Positions 45,005 through 54,396 are shown, counted from the stretch's first letter. The stretch is DNA of 64,000 nt from an uncultured Aequorivita sp. (GCA_937125455.1 CAKZLK010000059.1:115221-179220); one strand, 5' to 3'. The notes: generated by a model not told the origin, from the letters alone. Numbers and translations are program-made.

Positions 45005-45070
45005 ATAAGTTTTTTTAGAATATTACTAAAATGCTTTGCTTATTTTTATACTTCAAAAAAACCTAAAAAT

Positions 45071-45568
45071 ATGTCATCTATAACTCTCGGTGGAACGCCC
45101 ATCGAAACCATTGGAAGCCTACCTAAAGTTGGCTCCAAAGCACCAGATTTTACTTTAAAAACACTTGAGCTTTCATCAAAATCCCTTTCGGATTATGGCA
45201 ATCAGCGAAAAATTTTAAATATTTTTCCGAGTGTGGATACAGGTATTTGCGCTGCTTCTGCAAGAAAATTCAACGAAGAAGCCTCAAAACTTGTAAATAC
45301 CAAAATTCTTTGCATTTCCAGAGATCTTCCTTTTGCACAGAATCGCTTTTGTGCAGCAGAAGGTATTGAAAATGTAGAAATGCTATCTGATTTCATTGAT
45401 GGCAAATTTGGCAAAGATTATGGCCTAGAAATTAAGGATGGAGCATTTGAAGGCCTGCATTCAAGAGTAGTTATGGTATTGGACGAAAACAATAAAATAA
45501 TCTATTCTGAACAAGTTCCTGAAATTGGCCAGGAACCCGATTATGCTTCGGCAATAAAAGCATTATAG
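45071..45568 (+). CDS. tpx: Thiol peroxidase
   Basis: 165 residues from the ATG at 45071. A longer frame reaches back to 44966 but would translate the upstream terminator, so I reject it. Peroxidatic Cys60 is in PSVDTGIC and resolving Cys94 in QNRFCAAEG, the spacing of atypical 2-Cys Tpx enzymes. It reduces lipid and alkyl hydroperoxides with thioredoxin. It is 2 bp before dgkA, so the two are likely co-transcribed. Confidence 0.93.
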   Translation: MSSITLGGTPIETIGSLPKVGSKAPDFTLKTLELSSKSLSDYGNQRKILNIFPSVDTGICAASARKFNEEASKLVNTKILCISRDLPFAQNRFCAAEGIENVEMLSDFIDGKFGKDYGLEIKDGAFEGLHSRVVMVLDENNKIIYSEQVPEIGQEPDYASAIKAL

Positions 45569-45570
45569 TA

Positions 45571-45930
45571 ATGTGGAATTCATTTATAGGAAAGCGCCTT
45601 AAAGGATGCGGCTACGCATTCAAGGGCGCTTTGCTTTTACTGCGACACGAAGCGAGCATTCAAGTACAAGCCGTGATTGCTGTAATAATGACTTTTGCAG
45701 GGCTTTATTTTGAAATCTCTACAACGGAATGGGTGCTGCAAATTTTTGCAATTGGCTTGGTTATGAGTATTGAAGGTTTAAATACCGCTGCTGAAGAGAT
45801 TGCAGATTTTGTCCATCCTGACTTCCACAATAAAATAGGTTTTATAAAAGACGTTGCTGCTGGAGCTGTATTTTTTGCTGCGATAACAGCCATACTAATT
45901 GGTTGCATAATCTACATTCCAAAATTTTAA
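45571..45930 (+). CDS. dgkA: Diacylglycerol kinase family, DgkA-type membrane protein
   Basis: 119 residues with three membrane helices. The catalytic motif EGLNTAAEEIADFVHPDFHNKIGFIKDVAAGAV (about residues 68-100) holds the conserved Glu, Asn and Asp. The small integral kinases of this family phosphorylate diacylglycerol or, in Gram-positive bacteria, undecaprenol. It is cotranscribed with tpx. It is unrelated in fold to the YegS-type kinase at 32962. Confidence 0.92.
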   Translation: MWNSFIGKRLKGCGYAFKGALLLLRHEASIQVQAVIAVIMTFAGLYFEISTTEWVLQIFAIGLVMSIEGLNTAAEEIADFVHPDFHNKIGFIKDVAAGAVFFAAITAILIGCIIYIPKF

Positions 45931-46011
45931 AGCTAAAATGAAATTAGCAAGTGACTGATTAACAATTAGATAAATTTTTTTTATCTTTAAGGTTAGCCAA
46001 CTAATTTCATT

Positions 46012-46167
46012 ATGAATCAATTAGCCATAAATCCGCGCCTACTATTGTTCTCGTTTCAGTTGTTTGCACAACCTGAAATACAATCCCCAGTTAATTTTAT
46101 TTCCGATACCAGCAGTTATATGTGGGAACAAATGTTGTGTAGGATTAAACTCATAAATTTCCAATAA
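46012..46167 (+). CDS. Possible 51-residue small protein coupled to the next gene
   Basis: ATG at 46012, 51 codons, with TAA at 46165-46167. The stop and the next start overlap in TAATG, a typical re-initiation arrangement. The N-terminus (MNQLAINPRLLLFSFQLFAQ) looks like a weak signal or membrane segment, and the rest is polar with two Trp/Met and a Cys. No family is recognised. A TATCTTTA box lies about 30 bp upstream. It may be only a leader frame. Confidence 0.35.
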   Translation: MNQLAINPRLLLFSFQLFAQPEIQSPVNFISDTSSYMWEQMLCRIKLINFQ

Positions 46168-47165
46168 TGAAAAAGTTTTTGAAGCCAGCAAATATTGGTT
46201 TTTACATCTTAATGCTTTTTGTATGCTTCACACTTGGGCTTTACTTTGCTGGAGCTATTGAGGCTGGTAAAAATCAAGGATTGGCAGGTGGCGCAATAGT
46301 TTTTGGTTATGGCGTGCTTTTTGGCGGAGTCGGCTTTATAGCTTCATTCTTCATCGCATATTTTGTGAATACCAAAGTTATCGTTAAAATAAATTATGCC
46401 TTATTGATACTTCTTTTGGCTACTTTGGGTTCCAAATATTTTGAGTTTAGTCAACGTAATAAGGCTCAAAAAGAAGAAAGTGAAAAATTTAATCCTGCCC
46501 CCACCACTCCATCTTCACAAACTGAACCGTTAGGAATGGCAAAATTTTACAAAAGTGAAACTTCCTATCCAATACCCATACATTCAAAAGTTAAAGAAAA
46601 TAACGAAATGGGAATGGGCTTTTTTGAACCAAATTTCTATGAAAATCCTGAGCTTTACTTCTACGGAAATCTCAAGCTCGAAAAATCGTTGCTGGAGCAT
46701 ATTCCTCACGATAGCATAACCTTTAAACGAAATAAATACAATCAATTTGAGATAGCTAAGGCTCCACCTTACATAGTTCCCGAATATTTGAAACTAGACT
46801 ATGACAAGCTCTATTTCAAAATCATCAGCATTACCGAAGATTTTGTTGAAGTAATTGTGAACAAGACAAATGGCCAAACTTCGTATGTTGATAAACACGG
46901 TGGAAAAGTAATCTACTGGCCAGAATTTTTATTGGCTATGCATTCTGTTGAATTTTTCCCCAACTCTAAAGATAAAGTTCACGTGCGCTCTTTTGAAGAT
47001 TCAGGTGAAGTAAATACACCGCATAAATTTATGCGTCCCGTTCAAATTAAAGGCGCTTGGATGCAGGTCTTACTTTTGGACAGTGACTTTAAAACCATTG
47101 GAAAAGTTTGGATTCAATGGAAACGCAATGAAAAGCTTTTGATTTCGCACAACATACTTAGTTGA
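46167..47165 (+). CDS. Membrane protein of unknown function
   Basis: 332 residues. Three hydrophobic helices at about residues 10-32, 42-67 and 72-90 anchor a soluble domain of about 220 residues that begins after a charged, Pro/Ser-rich linker (KEESEKFNPAPTTPSSQ). The domain has many aromatic and acidic residues (FFEPNFYENPELYFYGNL, DKHGGKVIYWPEFL) and ends with WIQWKRNEKLLISHNILS. I recognise no family and assign no function. The start overlaps the stop of the 51-codon frame upstream. Confidence 0.8.
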   Translation: MKKFLKPANIGFYILMLFVCFTLGLYFAGAIEAGKNQGLAGGAIVFGYGVLFGGVGFIASFFIAYFVNTKVIVKINYALLILLLATLGSKYFEFSQRNKAQKEESEKFNPAPTTPSSQTEPLGMAKFYKSETSYPIPIHSKVKENNEMGMGFFEPNFYENPELYFYGNLKLEKSLLEHIPHDSITFKRNKYNQFEIAKAPPYIVPEYLKLDYDKLYFKIISITEDFVEVIVNKTNGQTSYVDKHGGKVIYWPEFLLAMHSVEFFPNSKDKVHVRSFEDSGEVNTPHKFMRPVQIKGAWMQVLLLDSDFKTIGKVWIQWKRNEKLLISHNILS

Positions 47166-47307
47166 TTTTTAACACATTTATCCAAAACTAAATTGGAATT
47201 TCATTAACTCAGTTTTTAATTACTTATATATAATTTCAAGTGTTCAAAACGTTTAGAGATTTGAACATTTTATAATGAAATTTAAATTTTGAATTTGTTT
47301 TTTGTAA

Positions 47308-47341
47308 TTTGAAATTTTACACGCTGATATTTGTATTTTTG
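47308..47341 (+). promoter_or_regulatory. Promoter of ftsK
   Basis: TTTG at 47308-47311 and TATTTTTG at 47334-47341, spaced 22 bp, fit the Bacteroidota -33/-7 pattern. The ATG is at 47365. Confidence 0.55.
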
Positions 47342-47364
47342 CTGAAAAGACAACAGTTCCATTA

Positions 47365-49716
47365 ATGGCCAAAAAGAAAAAAACAACCACCAAAACACCG
47401 CGAAAAAAAATAAGCTTTTCGTTATCCAAACAACAAAAAATTCTTTTGGGTAGCTTTTTGTTTTTGTTGGGGCTGGCACTTTTATTTTCATTTGTTTCCT
47501 ATTTTTTTACATGGCAAGCAGATCAGAGCGAAATCGGCATTCTTGCTGAACGTGAATTGCAAACAAAAAACTGGCTCAATAAATTTGGAGCCAACGTAGC
47601 CCATTTTTTTATTTATGACGGCTTTGGAATTTCAGCACTTATTTTTGCTTCTCTTGTTATATTAACTGGCATCTATTATTTCTTTGATTACACAAAAAAA
47701 CAGTTAGCTAAATTCTGGTTTTGGGGACTACTTTTGATGCTATGGATTTCTGTATTTTTTGGATTCTTTGGAGAAAAAACCACTATTTTTAGTGGGATTA
47801 TAGGCTATGAATCCAATGATCTGATGCAAGATTATTTAGGATTAGTTGGTGCAATACTCGTAATGGTTTTCATTTTGATTGTCTATTTGGTCGTTCGCTT
47901 AAAACTCACACCAGAAATGGCAATTGATGCTTTTAACAATTCAAAAAAACAAATTGAATCAGAATTTGTTTCCAAAGAAGCAAAAGAGAACGCTCCCAAA
48001 AATAGTACAGTAAAAGAAGATGATGAGGAAGAAATACCCGAACCTTATATTGAAGAAAAAATAAATCCACCTGCTCCAGCAGTAGTTGAAAAATTAATTC
48101 TGAAATCTGATATTGAAGGCGATGTAGAAATGGAAGTTGAACAGGTAGCCGACGAAGAAGAGATTGAAAACTTAAGTAACAAACTGGTAAAGGATTTTGG
48201 CGAATTCGACCCAAAGCTTGAACTGAGCAATTACAAATTCCCAAGCATTGAGTTATTGCGAGATCATACTATTGGTGCGGGAATAACAATTGATCAAGAG
48301 GAACTTGAGGAAAACAAAAACCGAATTGTTGAAACACTCAACAACTACAAAATAGGCATTGCAAATATCAAAGCAACGGTTGGACCCACAGTAACACTTT
48401 ACGAAATTGTACCCGATGCTGGAATTCGTATTTCAAAAATTAAGAATCTTGAAGACGATATAGCCCTTTCGCTTTCAGCATTAGGAATTCGTATTATCGC
48501 ACCCATTCCAGGTCGCGGAACTATCGGTATTGAAGTACCAAATAAAAATGCAAAGATGGTTTCCATGCGATCCGTAATTGCTTCTGCAAAATTTCAAAAT
48601 GCCGAAATGGAGCTTCCCATCGCTTTTGGAAAAACCATCAGTAACGAGACTTTTGTGGTAGATCTAGCAAAAATGCCCCATATGCTAATGGCTGGTGCTA
48701 CCGGACAAGGTAAGTCGGTTGGTTTAAATGCAGTGCTTACTTCACTTTTATATAAAAAACATCCCGCTGAAGTAAAGTTTGTTTTAGTTGATCCAAAAAA
48801 AGTAGAACTAACCCTATTCAATAAAATTGAAAGACATTATTTAGCAAAGCTCCCCGATACAGAGGACGCAATCATTACTGATACAACAAAGGTTATCCAT
48901 ACATTAAATTCGCTATGTATTGAAATGGACGCGCGGTATGACTTGCTGAAAGATGCAATGGTCCGAAATATTAAAGAGTACAATACAAAATTCAAAAACC
49001 GAAAACTAAATCCAAACGAAGGCCATCGATTTTTGCCCTATATCGTTTTAGTGATTGATGAATTTGCCGATTTGATTATGACTGCCGGAAAAGAAGTGGA
49101 AACACCAATTGCGCGTTTAGCGCAACTTGCCCGTGCCATCGGAATCCATTTGATAATTGCTACACAACGCCCTTCAGTAAATGTAATTACAGGTATTATT
49201 AAAGCGAACTTCCCAGCACGTATTGCTTTTAGGGTAACCAGTAAAATTGATTCACGAACTATTTTAGACAATTCTGGTGCAGATCAACTTATAGGCCGCG
49301 GTGATATGCTCTATACACAAGGCAATGAATTGACACGAATACAATGTGCTTTCGTGGATACTCCAGAAGTGGCGGACATTACAGAATTCATCGGCTCACA
49401 AAAAGCATATCCAGAAGCATATTTGCTGCCAGAGTATGTTGGAGAGGAAGGTGGCACAACTCTTGATAATGACATAGAGGAACGCGATAAGTTGTTCCGT
49501 GAAGCCGCAGAAGTATTGGTAATTGCACAGCAAGGATCCGCCTCTTTATTACAGCGCAAGCTTAAATTAGGATATAACCGAGCCGGCAGAATAATTGATC
49601 AAATGGAAGCGGCTGGTATTGTTGGGCCATTCGAAGGCAGTAAAGCACGGCAGGTTTTGGTTCCAACAATTGATGCATTAAACCAACTTTTTGATAACGA
49701 AACAAATAATAATTAA
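47365..49716 (+). CDS. ftsK: DNA translocase FtsK
   Basis: 783 residues. A basic leader precedes four membrane helices in the first 180 residues, followed by an acidic linker to about 300. The motor domain has Walker A GATGQGKS at 444-451, Walker B VLVIDEFADLIM and sensor IATQRPSVNVITG. The C-terminal gamma winged-helix domain (EVLVIAQQGSASLLQRKLKLGYNRAGRIIDQMEAAGIVGP) would read KOPS-type sites and activate XerCD. It pumps chromosomes at the division septum. The linker is short, as in other Bacteroidota. It is one base before lolA. Confidence 0.96.
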   Translation: MAKKKKTTTKTPRKKISFSLSKQQKILLGSFLFLLGLALLFSFVSYFFTWQADQSEIGILAERELQTKNWLNKFGANVAHFFIYDGFGISALIFASLVILTGIYYFFDYTKKQLAKFWFWGLLLMLWISVFFGFFGEKTTIFSGIIGYESNDLMQDYLGLVGAILVMVFILIVYLVVRLKLTPEMAIDAFNNSKKQIESEFVSKEAKENAPKNSTVKEDDEEEIPEPYIEEKINPPAPAVVEKLILKSDIEGDVEMEVEQVADEEEIENLSNKLVKDFGEFDPKLELSNYKFPSIELLRDHTIGAGITIDQEELEENKNRIVETLNNYKIGIANIKATVGPTVTLYEIVPDAGIRISKIKNLEDDIALSLSALGIRIIAPIPGRGTIGIEVPNKNAKMVSMRSVIASAKFQNAEMELPIAFGKTISNETFVVDLAKMPHMLMAGATGQGKSVGLNAVLTSLLYKKHPAEVKFVLVDPKKVELTLFNKIERHYLAKLPDTEDAIITDTTKVIHTLNSLCIEMDARYDLLKDAMVRNIKEYNTKFKNRKLNPNEGHRFLPYIVLVIDEFADLIMTAGKEVETPIARLAQLARAIGIHLIIATQRPSVNVITGIIKANFPARIAFRVTSKIDSRTILDNSGADQLIGRGDMLYTQGNELTRIQCAFVDTPEVADITEFIGSQKAYPEAYLLPEYVGEEGGTTLDNDIEERDKLFREAAEVLVIAQQGSASLLQRKLKLGYNRAGRIIDQMEAAGIVGPFEGSKARQVLVPTIDALNQLFDNETNNN

Positions 49717-49717
49717 A

Positions 49718-50356
49718 ATGAAAAGAATCAGTATTATTTTAATCGCACTTTTTCTAACTACATTTTCGCAGGCACAGGATGCAAAAACTTTGCTAAAAGA
49801 AGTATCAGCCAAAGCGAAAAGCTATAATAACATTACTATTGACTTCAAATATAACTTGAACAATTCCAAGGAAAACGTGAATCAAGAAACCCGTGGCGAC
49901 GTGACACTACAGGGAGATAAATATGTCTTAAACATGCTTGGAACAACTCGTGTGTTCGATGGAAAAAATATTTACACCATTGTTCCAGAAGATGAAGAAG
50001 TTACCATTTCGGCATACAATGCAAAGGATGACAAAGAAGTTACTCCTTCAAAAATGTTGACTTTTTATGAAAAAGGATACACCTATAAAATGGATATTGA
50101 GCAAAACGTTAAGGGCAGAAAAATTCAATACGTAAAGCTTATACCAATCGATTCAAAAGCAGAGATAAAAGATATACTTTTGGGTATTGACGTGCAAACC
50201 AAGCACATTTACAAATTGATTCAGACTGATGCCAAAGGCACAAAATATACACTTACCGTAAATTCCTTTAAAACAAATCAACCTGTTTCCAAAACCTTGT
50301 TTACTTTTGACGAGGCCAAATATAAAAAAGACGGTTACTATATAAACAGGCTATAG
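49718..50356 (+). CDS. lolA: Outer-membrane lipoprotein carrier LolA-like
   Basis: 212 residues from the ATG at 49718, with signal peptide MKRISIILIALFLTTFSQAQ. A frame start at 49691 would add residues inside ftsK and lacks a signal. The mature protein has the LolA-like half-barrel features (ETRGDVTLQGDKYVLNML, FDGKNIYTIVPEDEEVTI, TFDEAKYKKDGYYINRL). It would carry lipoproteins across the periplasm to the outer membrane, consistent with the many lipoproteins here. It overlaps nothing but begins one base after ftsK, so expression is linked. Confidence 0.88.
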   Translation: MKRISIILIALFLTTFSQAQDAKTLLKEVSAKAKSYNNITIDFKYNLNNSKENVNQETRGDVTLQGDKYVLNMLGTTRVFDGKNIYTIVPEDEEVTISAYNAKDDKEVTPSKMLTFYEKGYTYKMDIEQNVKGRKIQYVKLIPIDSKAEIKDILLGIDVQTKHIYKLIQTDAKGTKYTLTVNSFKTNQPVSKTLFTFDEAKYKKDGYYINRL

Positions 50357-50365
50357 CTCACGTAA

Positions 50366-51811
50366 GTGAAAATTCTGGACAGGTACATATTGGTTACTTA
50401 TTTGAAGACGTTCTTGAGCGTCTTCATTATTTTAATGTTCATATTTGTCTTGCAGACTATCTGGCTCTATATTTCTGAGCTTGCCGGAAAAGATCTGGAT
50501 GTATGGATTATTCTTAAATTTCTTTGGTACGTTTCTCCTAGACTCATTCCATTAGTGCTTCCGCTTACTATTTTGGTAACCTCATTGATGGTTTTTGGTA
50601 GTTTTGCCGAAAAGTATGAGTTTGCCGCAATGAAGTCCACTGGAATTTCACTGCAACGTGCTATGGGAAGTGTTATAGGCTTTATTATTATCCTTTCAAT
50701 TACCGCTTTCTTTTTTGCAAACAATGTGATTCCCTATTCCGAATACAAATGGCAGAACCTACGTCGTAATATCTCACAATTTCAACCATCAATGGTTATT
50801 TCCGAAGGGCAGTTTAGCCAAATTGGTGATATGTTCAATATAAAGGTTGAAGAGAAAACTGGCGATCGGGATCAATATTTAAGAGATGTGGTAATCCATA
50901 AAAAAAATGAATCAAGGCCTAACGGAAACTTTACCGTTATCATAGCAGACAATGGTGAACTTGCCAGTCAAGAAGGTAGCAACACGCTCTCCTTAATCCT
51001 TAAAAAAGGAAATTATTACGAAGACATCCAAAGTCAAAACATAGCAAAACAAAAAACCGATCCTTTTGCGAAAAGTTATTTTGATGAGTATGCCATAAAT
51101 ATTGACCTTACGGAACTCAACAATAAAGATGTTGACAAAGAGAACAATCTGAACAATCAGAATATGTACAACATTAGCGAGCTTCGAGTAGAAATTGATT
51201 CTCTTTCTAATAGTTATTCAAAAGACATTGAATCCTACACTAAAAATATGTACTACCGGAGCGGGCTTGAAAAACTTCAGGGCAACCTGATAAAAGATAC
51301 TACACAACCACCGGCAATTAGTACAATTCTTGAGATATATAACCCAACACATCAACTACAAATTGTTAAGCTTGCCCTGAACAATGTAAAAGGGACCCTA
51401 CAAACAGTAGATGCAAAAAAGGTGGAATTCAAAGCCAAAACAAAAAGGTTGAATAAAACCGAAATAGCACTGCATGAAAAATATGCTCTCGCATTAGCCT
51501 GTATCATTCTCTTTTTTGTGGGAGCACCACTTGGAGCCATTATAAGAAAAGGCGGAATGGGCTTGCCTATGGTGATTGCCATTTTACTATTTTTAACCTA
51601 TCATTTTATTGGAATTTTCGCAAAAAACAGTGCCGAAGATGGCACAATGCACCCGTTTATAGCCACTTGGCTAAGTACGGGAATTATGCTCCCATTAAGT
51701 GTTTGGCTCACGTACAGAGCTACTACTGATCAAGGAATTTTTGACTTTGATACTTTTTTGCAACGAATTGGGCGACTTTTTGGCATTAAGGGAAAAAAGA
51801 AATCTGAATAA
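50366..51811 (+). CDS. LptF/LptG family permease
   Basis: 481 residues from a GTG start, 9 bp after lolA. There are three membrane helices near the N-terminus (about 12-35, 55-78, 97-118), a periplasmic jellyroll-like domain (about 130-370), and three more helices at the C-terminus (ALACIILFFVGAPLGAIIRKGGMGLPM). The YjgP/YjgQ family forms the membrane part of the LPS transport ABC exporter LptB2FG. The central domain includes a Bacteroidota-specific helical insertion (DVDKENNLNNQNMYNISEL). Whether it is LptF or LptG cannot be told. Confidence 0.9.
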   Translation: MKILDRYILVTYLKTFLSVFIILMFIFVLQTIWLYISELAGKDLDVWIILKFLWYVSPRLIPLVLPLTILVTSLMVFGSFAEKYEFAAMKSTGISLQRAMGSVIGFIIILSITAFFFANNVIPYSEYKWQNLRRNISQFQPSMVISEGQFSQIGDMFNIKVEEKTGDRDQYLRDVVIHKKNESRPNGNFTVIIADNGELASQEGSNTLSLILKKGNYYEDIQSQNIAKQKTDPFAKSYFDEYAINIDLTELNNKDVDKENNLNNQNMYNISELRVEIDSLSNSYSKDIESYTKNMYYRSGLEKLQGNLIKDTTQPPAISTILEIYNPTHQLQIVKLALNNVKGTLQTVDAKKVEFKAKTKRLNKTEIALHEKYALALACIILFFVGAPLGAIIRKGGMGLPMVIAILLFLTYHFIGIFAKNSAEDGTMHPFIATWLSTGIMLPLSVWLTYRATTDQGIFDFDTFLQRIGRLFGIKGKKKSE

Positions 51812-51861
51812 GATTGTCTTAATCCAAAACTTCTTTTAACCAATTACAGTTGTACATTTTA

Positions 51862-51869
51862 TATCTTTG
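51862..51869 (+). promoter_or_regulatory. -7 box of the ribB gene
   Basis: TATCTTTG matches TAnnTTTG exactly, 22 bp before the ATG at 51892. The leader is too short for an FMN riboswitch. Confidence 0.5.
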
Positions 51870-51891
51870 CATAAAATTTACATAAAGAACC

Positions 51892-53040
51892 ATGATTTCT
51901 ACAGAAAAGGAAACTTCCACTCAACTCAATACCATTGAAGAAGCCATTGAAGATATTCGCAATGGAAAGGTAATCATTGTAGTTGATGATGAAAACCGGG
52001 AAAATGAAGGAGATTTTATTGCTGCAGCCGAAATGGTTACGCCAGAGATGATAAATTTTATGGCCACCCATGGAAGAGGACTTATCTGCGCTCCATTGAC
52101 CGAAGAGCGTTGCAACGATCTCGATTTAAATATGATGGTTGAAAACAACACCGTTTTGCACCATACACAATTTACTGTTTCTGTAGATTTAATAGGCAAT
52201 GGTTGTACCACTGGAATTTCAGTTCACGACCGTTCAAAAACTATTAAAGCATTGGTTGATGACGAAACAAAAGCAAACGATTTAGGAAGACCTGGACATA
52301 TTTTTCCTCTTCGCGCCAAGCAAGGTGGTGTTTTAAGAAGAACAGGCCACACAGAAGCCGCCATTGATTTAGCGCGGCTTGCAGGACTTAAACCCGCTGG
52401 AATTTTGGTTGAAATCTTAAATGAAGATGGAACCATGGCACGACTTCCGCAGTTGATGAAAGTTGCCAAAAAGTTTGATTTAAAATTGATCTCTATCGAA
52501 GATTTGGTAAAATACCGAATGGAACACGATTCTTTGATTGAGAAAAAGGAGGATTTCAAAATAAATACAAAATTTGGAGATTTCAGACTTCGAGCCTACA
52601 AACAAACTACAAACGATCAAATTCATATAGCACTCACAAAGGGAATCTGGAAAGAAAACGAAGCAGTTTTGGTTCGTGTAAATGCAACTTTGGTAAATGG
52701 AGATATTTTAGGAACACTCACCAACAATACCGAACAAAAGTTGGATGACATGTTTAAAGTAATAAACGACGAAGGTAAAGGTGCTATTGTTTTCATAAAT
52801 CAAGAGAGCCAATCACTAAACCTTTTAAATCGCTTAAAAGACTTGAGAGAAGCCCAGAGACCGAACGAAATCGCCAAAGCACCCCGAATTGAAATGGACA
52901 GTAAAGATTTTGGGATTGGAGCACAAATTCTTCACGACTTGGGAATCCATAAAATACGTCTTGTTTCAAATAGCGAACAGACCAAACGTGTGGGAATGAT
53001 TGGCTATGGATTGGAGATAATGGAATATGTAGGTTATTAA
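51892..53040 (+). CDS. ribB: 3,4-dihydroxy-2-butanone 4-phosphate synthase with degenerate GTP cyclohydrolase II domain
   Basis: 382 residues. Residues 1-210 are an intact RibB domain: DDENRENEGDFI (metal/substrate Glu and Asp), FMATHGRGLIC, QFTVSVD, RPGHIFPLRA and RRTGHTEAA. Residues 218-382 have the RibA fold outline (FGDFRLRAY..., DFGIGAQILHDLG, LVSNSEQTKRVG) but contain no Cys, so the zinc-binding Cys triad is absent. The EGRGIG-type catalytic segment is replaced by QESQSLNLLNRL. Only the DHBP synthase reaction of riboflavin synthesis is therefore expected. It resembles the RibBX hybrids described in other bacteria. The 3-prime end overlaps the convergent aminotransferase gene by 4 bp. 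Confidence 0.9.
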   Translation: MISTEKETSTQLNTIEEAIEDIRNGKVIIVVDDENRENEGDFIAAAEMVTPEMINFMATHGRGLICAPLTEERCNDLDLNMMVENNTVLHHTQFTVSVDLIGNGCTTGISVHDRSKTIKALVDDETKANDLGRPGHIFPLRAKQGGVLRRTGHTEAAIDLARLAGLKPAGILVEILNEDGTMARLPQLMKVAKKFDLKLISIEDLVKYRMEHDSLIEKKEDFKINTKFGDFRLRAYKQTTNDQIHIALTKGIWKENEAVLVRVNATLVNGDILGTLTNNTEQKLDDMFKVINDEGKGAIVFINQESQSLNLLNRLKDLREAQRPNEIAKAPRIEMDSKDFGIGAQILHDLGIHKIRLVSNSEQTKRVGMIGYGLEIMEYVGY

Positions 53041-54230
53041 ATCACGGAAGCTATTACATTCTTCATAACCTCTGCCCTATCGCGTACTTGCTTTTCGGTC
53101 CAGCCAATTTTTATTAGTGAAGAAATTGTTCGGCTCATCCAAGCATCACTTTTAGAAAAATCTGTAGTATTTAAATCCTGCATTTGATTTTTTACTTCGG
53201 AAGAAAAATTGCCCAAGGATTTCAAATTTCGCAAGTGCTCCCAGCCGTTTATGTAGTGCCAATTATTGTTATACCAATAAAAACAAGCATCTACGCCGGC
53301 TTCAGATAAAGCTTTGTGCGCTTTTTGTGTCAATACTTCCGTAGGAAGGAAAAAATTCAAAAAAGAATAGTTTTCCTCACCGCCTTCTGGAACTCTTCTG
53401 AAAGTAACACCTTCAACACTTTGCAGAGCTTCTCTAAGAATTGTATAGTTTTCTTTTTGCATTTTTAAAATTCCATCTAATTTTTCAAGCTGAGCCAAAC
53501 CAACAGCCGCATTCAATTCGGAAATTCTAAAATTATATCCCAAAAAAGGGTGGGTTTCTGCTCCGCGATCTTTACCCACATGGTCGTGGCCATGGTCTTG
53601 GTAATGATCTGCGTGTAATGCATACCTTTCATTATTGGTGATAACACCTCCGCCTTCCCCGCAGGTAATGGTTTTTACGTAATCGAAAGAAAAACAGCCC
53701 AGATCGCCATAGCTTCCCAGTGGTTTTCCTTCGAAAGTACCTCCTATTGCTTGACAGGCATCTTCCAAAAGAATCAAGCCGTGTTTTTCGCATATTACTT
53801 TTAAAGCTCTCAAATTCGCCATAGAGCCACACATATGTACTGGCATTACGCATTTGGTTTTTGGAGTTATTGCTTCTTCCACAGCTTTTGGATCTAGGGT
53901 TAAAGTATCGTCGATATCAACTAAAATAGGGACTGCTCCCAAAGCCAAAATAGATTCAAAACTCGCCACAAAGGTGAAGGTTGGCATTATAACCTCATCA
54001 CCTGCGCCAATACCCGCAGAAGCAAGAGCAACCGTCAATGCAGCTGTTCCGCTGGAAACTAGTTGGCAATATTCAGTCCCCATACGTTTGGCAAATGCTA
54101 ATTCAAATTCCTTTGCCTTCCAATGGTTGTTGCGCATTCCATCAAAACCGTAGCGCATTAAAACACCCATTTCCAATACATCGTTTACTTGTTTGCGCTC
54201 CTCAGCACCGAAAATTTCAAATCCTGGCAT
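53037..54230 (-). CDS. kdnA: DegT/DnrJ-family sugar aminotransferase, KdnA-like
   Basis: 397 residues. It is a PLP-dependent aminotransferase with SSGTAALTVALASAGIGAGDEV, the Asp in LLEDACQAIGG and the Lys in FDYVKTITCGEGGG. The N-terminus (MPGFEIFGAEER, then RYGFDGMRNNHWK) and the segments CFYWYNNNWHY and DAWMSRTISSLIK match what I recall of Shewanella KdnA, which makes 8-amino-3,8-dideoxy-octulosonate (Kdo8N) for LPS. The partner dehydrogenase gene kdnB is not adjacent. Other sugar aminotransferases remain possible. Confidence 0.85.
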   Translation of the reverse strand: MPGFEIFGAEERKQVNDVLEMGVLMRYGFDGMRNNHWKAKEFELAFAKRMGTEYCQLVSSGTAALTVALASAGIGAGDEVIMPTFTFVASFESILALGAVPILVDIDDTLTLDPKAVEEAITPKTKCVMPVHMCGSMANLRALKVICEKHGLILLEDACQAIGGTFEGKPLGSYGDLGCFSFDYVKTITCGEGGGVITNNERYALHADHYQDHGHDHVGKDRGAETHPFLGYNFRISELNAAVGLAQLEKLDGILKMQKENYTILREALQSVEGVTFRRVPEGGEENYSFLNFFLPTEVLTQKAHKALSEAGVDACFYWYNNNWHYINGWEHLRNLKSLGNFSSEVKNQMQDLNTTDFSKSDAWMSRTISSLIKIGWTEKQVRDRAEVMKNVIASVI

Positions 54231-54337
54231 TATTCTTTTTTATTATGGTTCGTTATTTTTTATTGGGTCTTTTCTAAAAATGAGTACCAAAGATAAGGGT
54301 TGCGCCGTGGATTGGAAAGAAGGAAAAGTAAATTCAT

Positions 54338-54364
54338 AAAAAATACCTCAACTTTCGAAGAGGT
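54338..54364 (-). terminator. Terminator downstream of the small lipoprotein gene
   Basis: ACCTC (54345-54349) and GAGGT (54360-54364) form a short stem. Read on the minus strand it is followed by a T run (A run at 54338-54343). It lies about 30 bp past the stop at 54397. Confidence 0.5.
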
Positions 54365-54396
54365 TTTCATTTAATTTTACAATTCTAATTTAGGTT

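Noticed and set aside
44966..45070. Upstream extension of the tpx frame to 44966
   Set aside because: It would translate the terminator of the previous gene; the Tpx family starts at MSSITLGG (45071).
51840..51891. FMN riboswitch before ribB
   Set aside because: The leader after the promoter box is only about 15-20 nt long.
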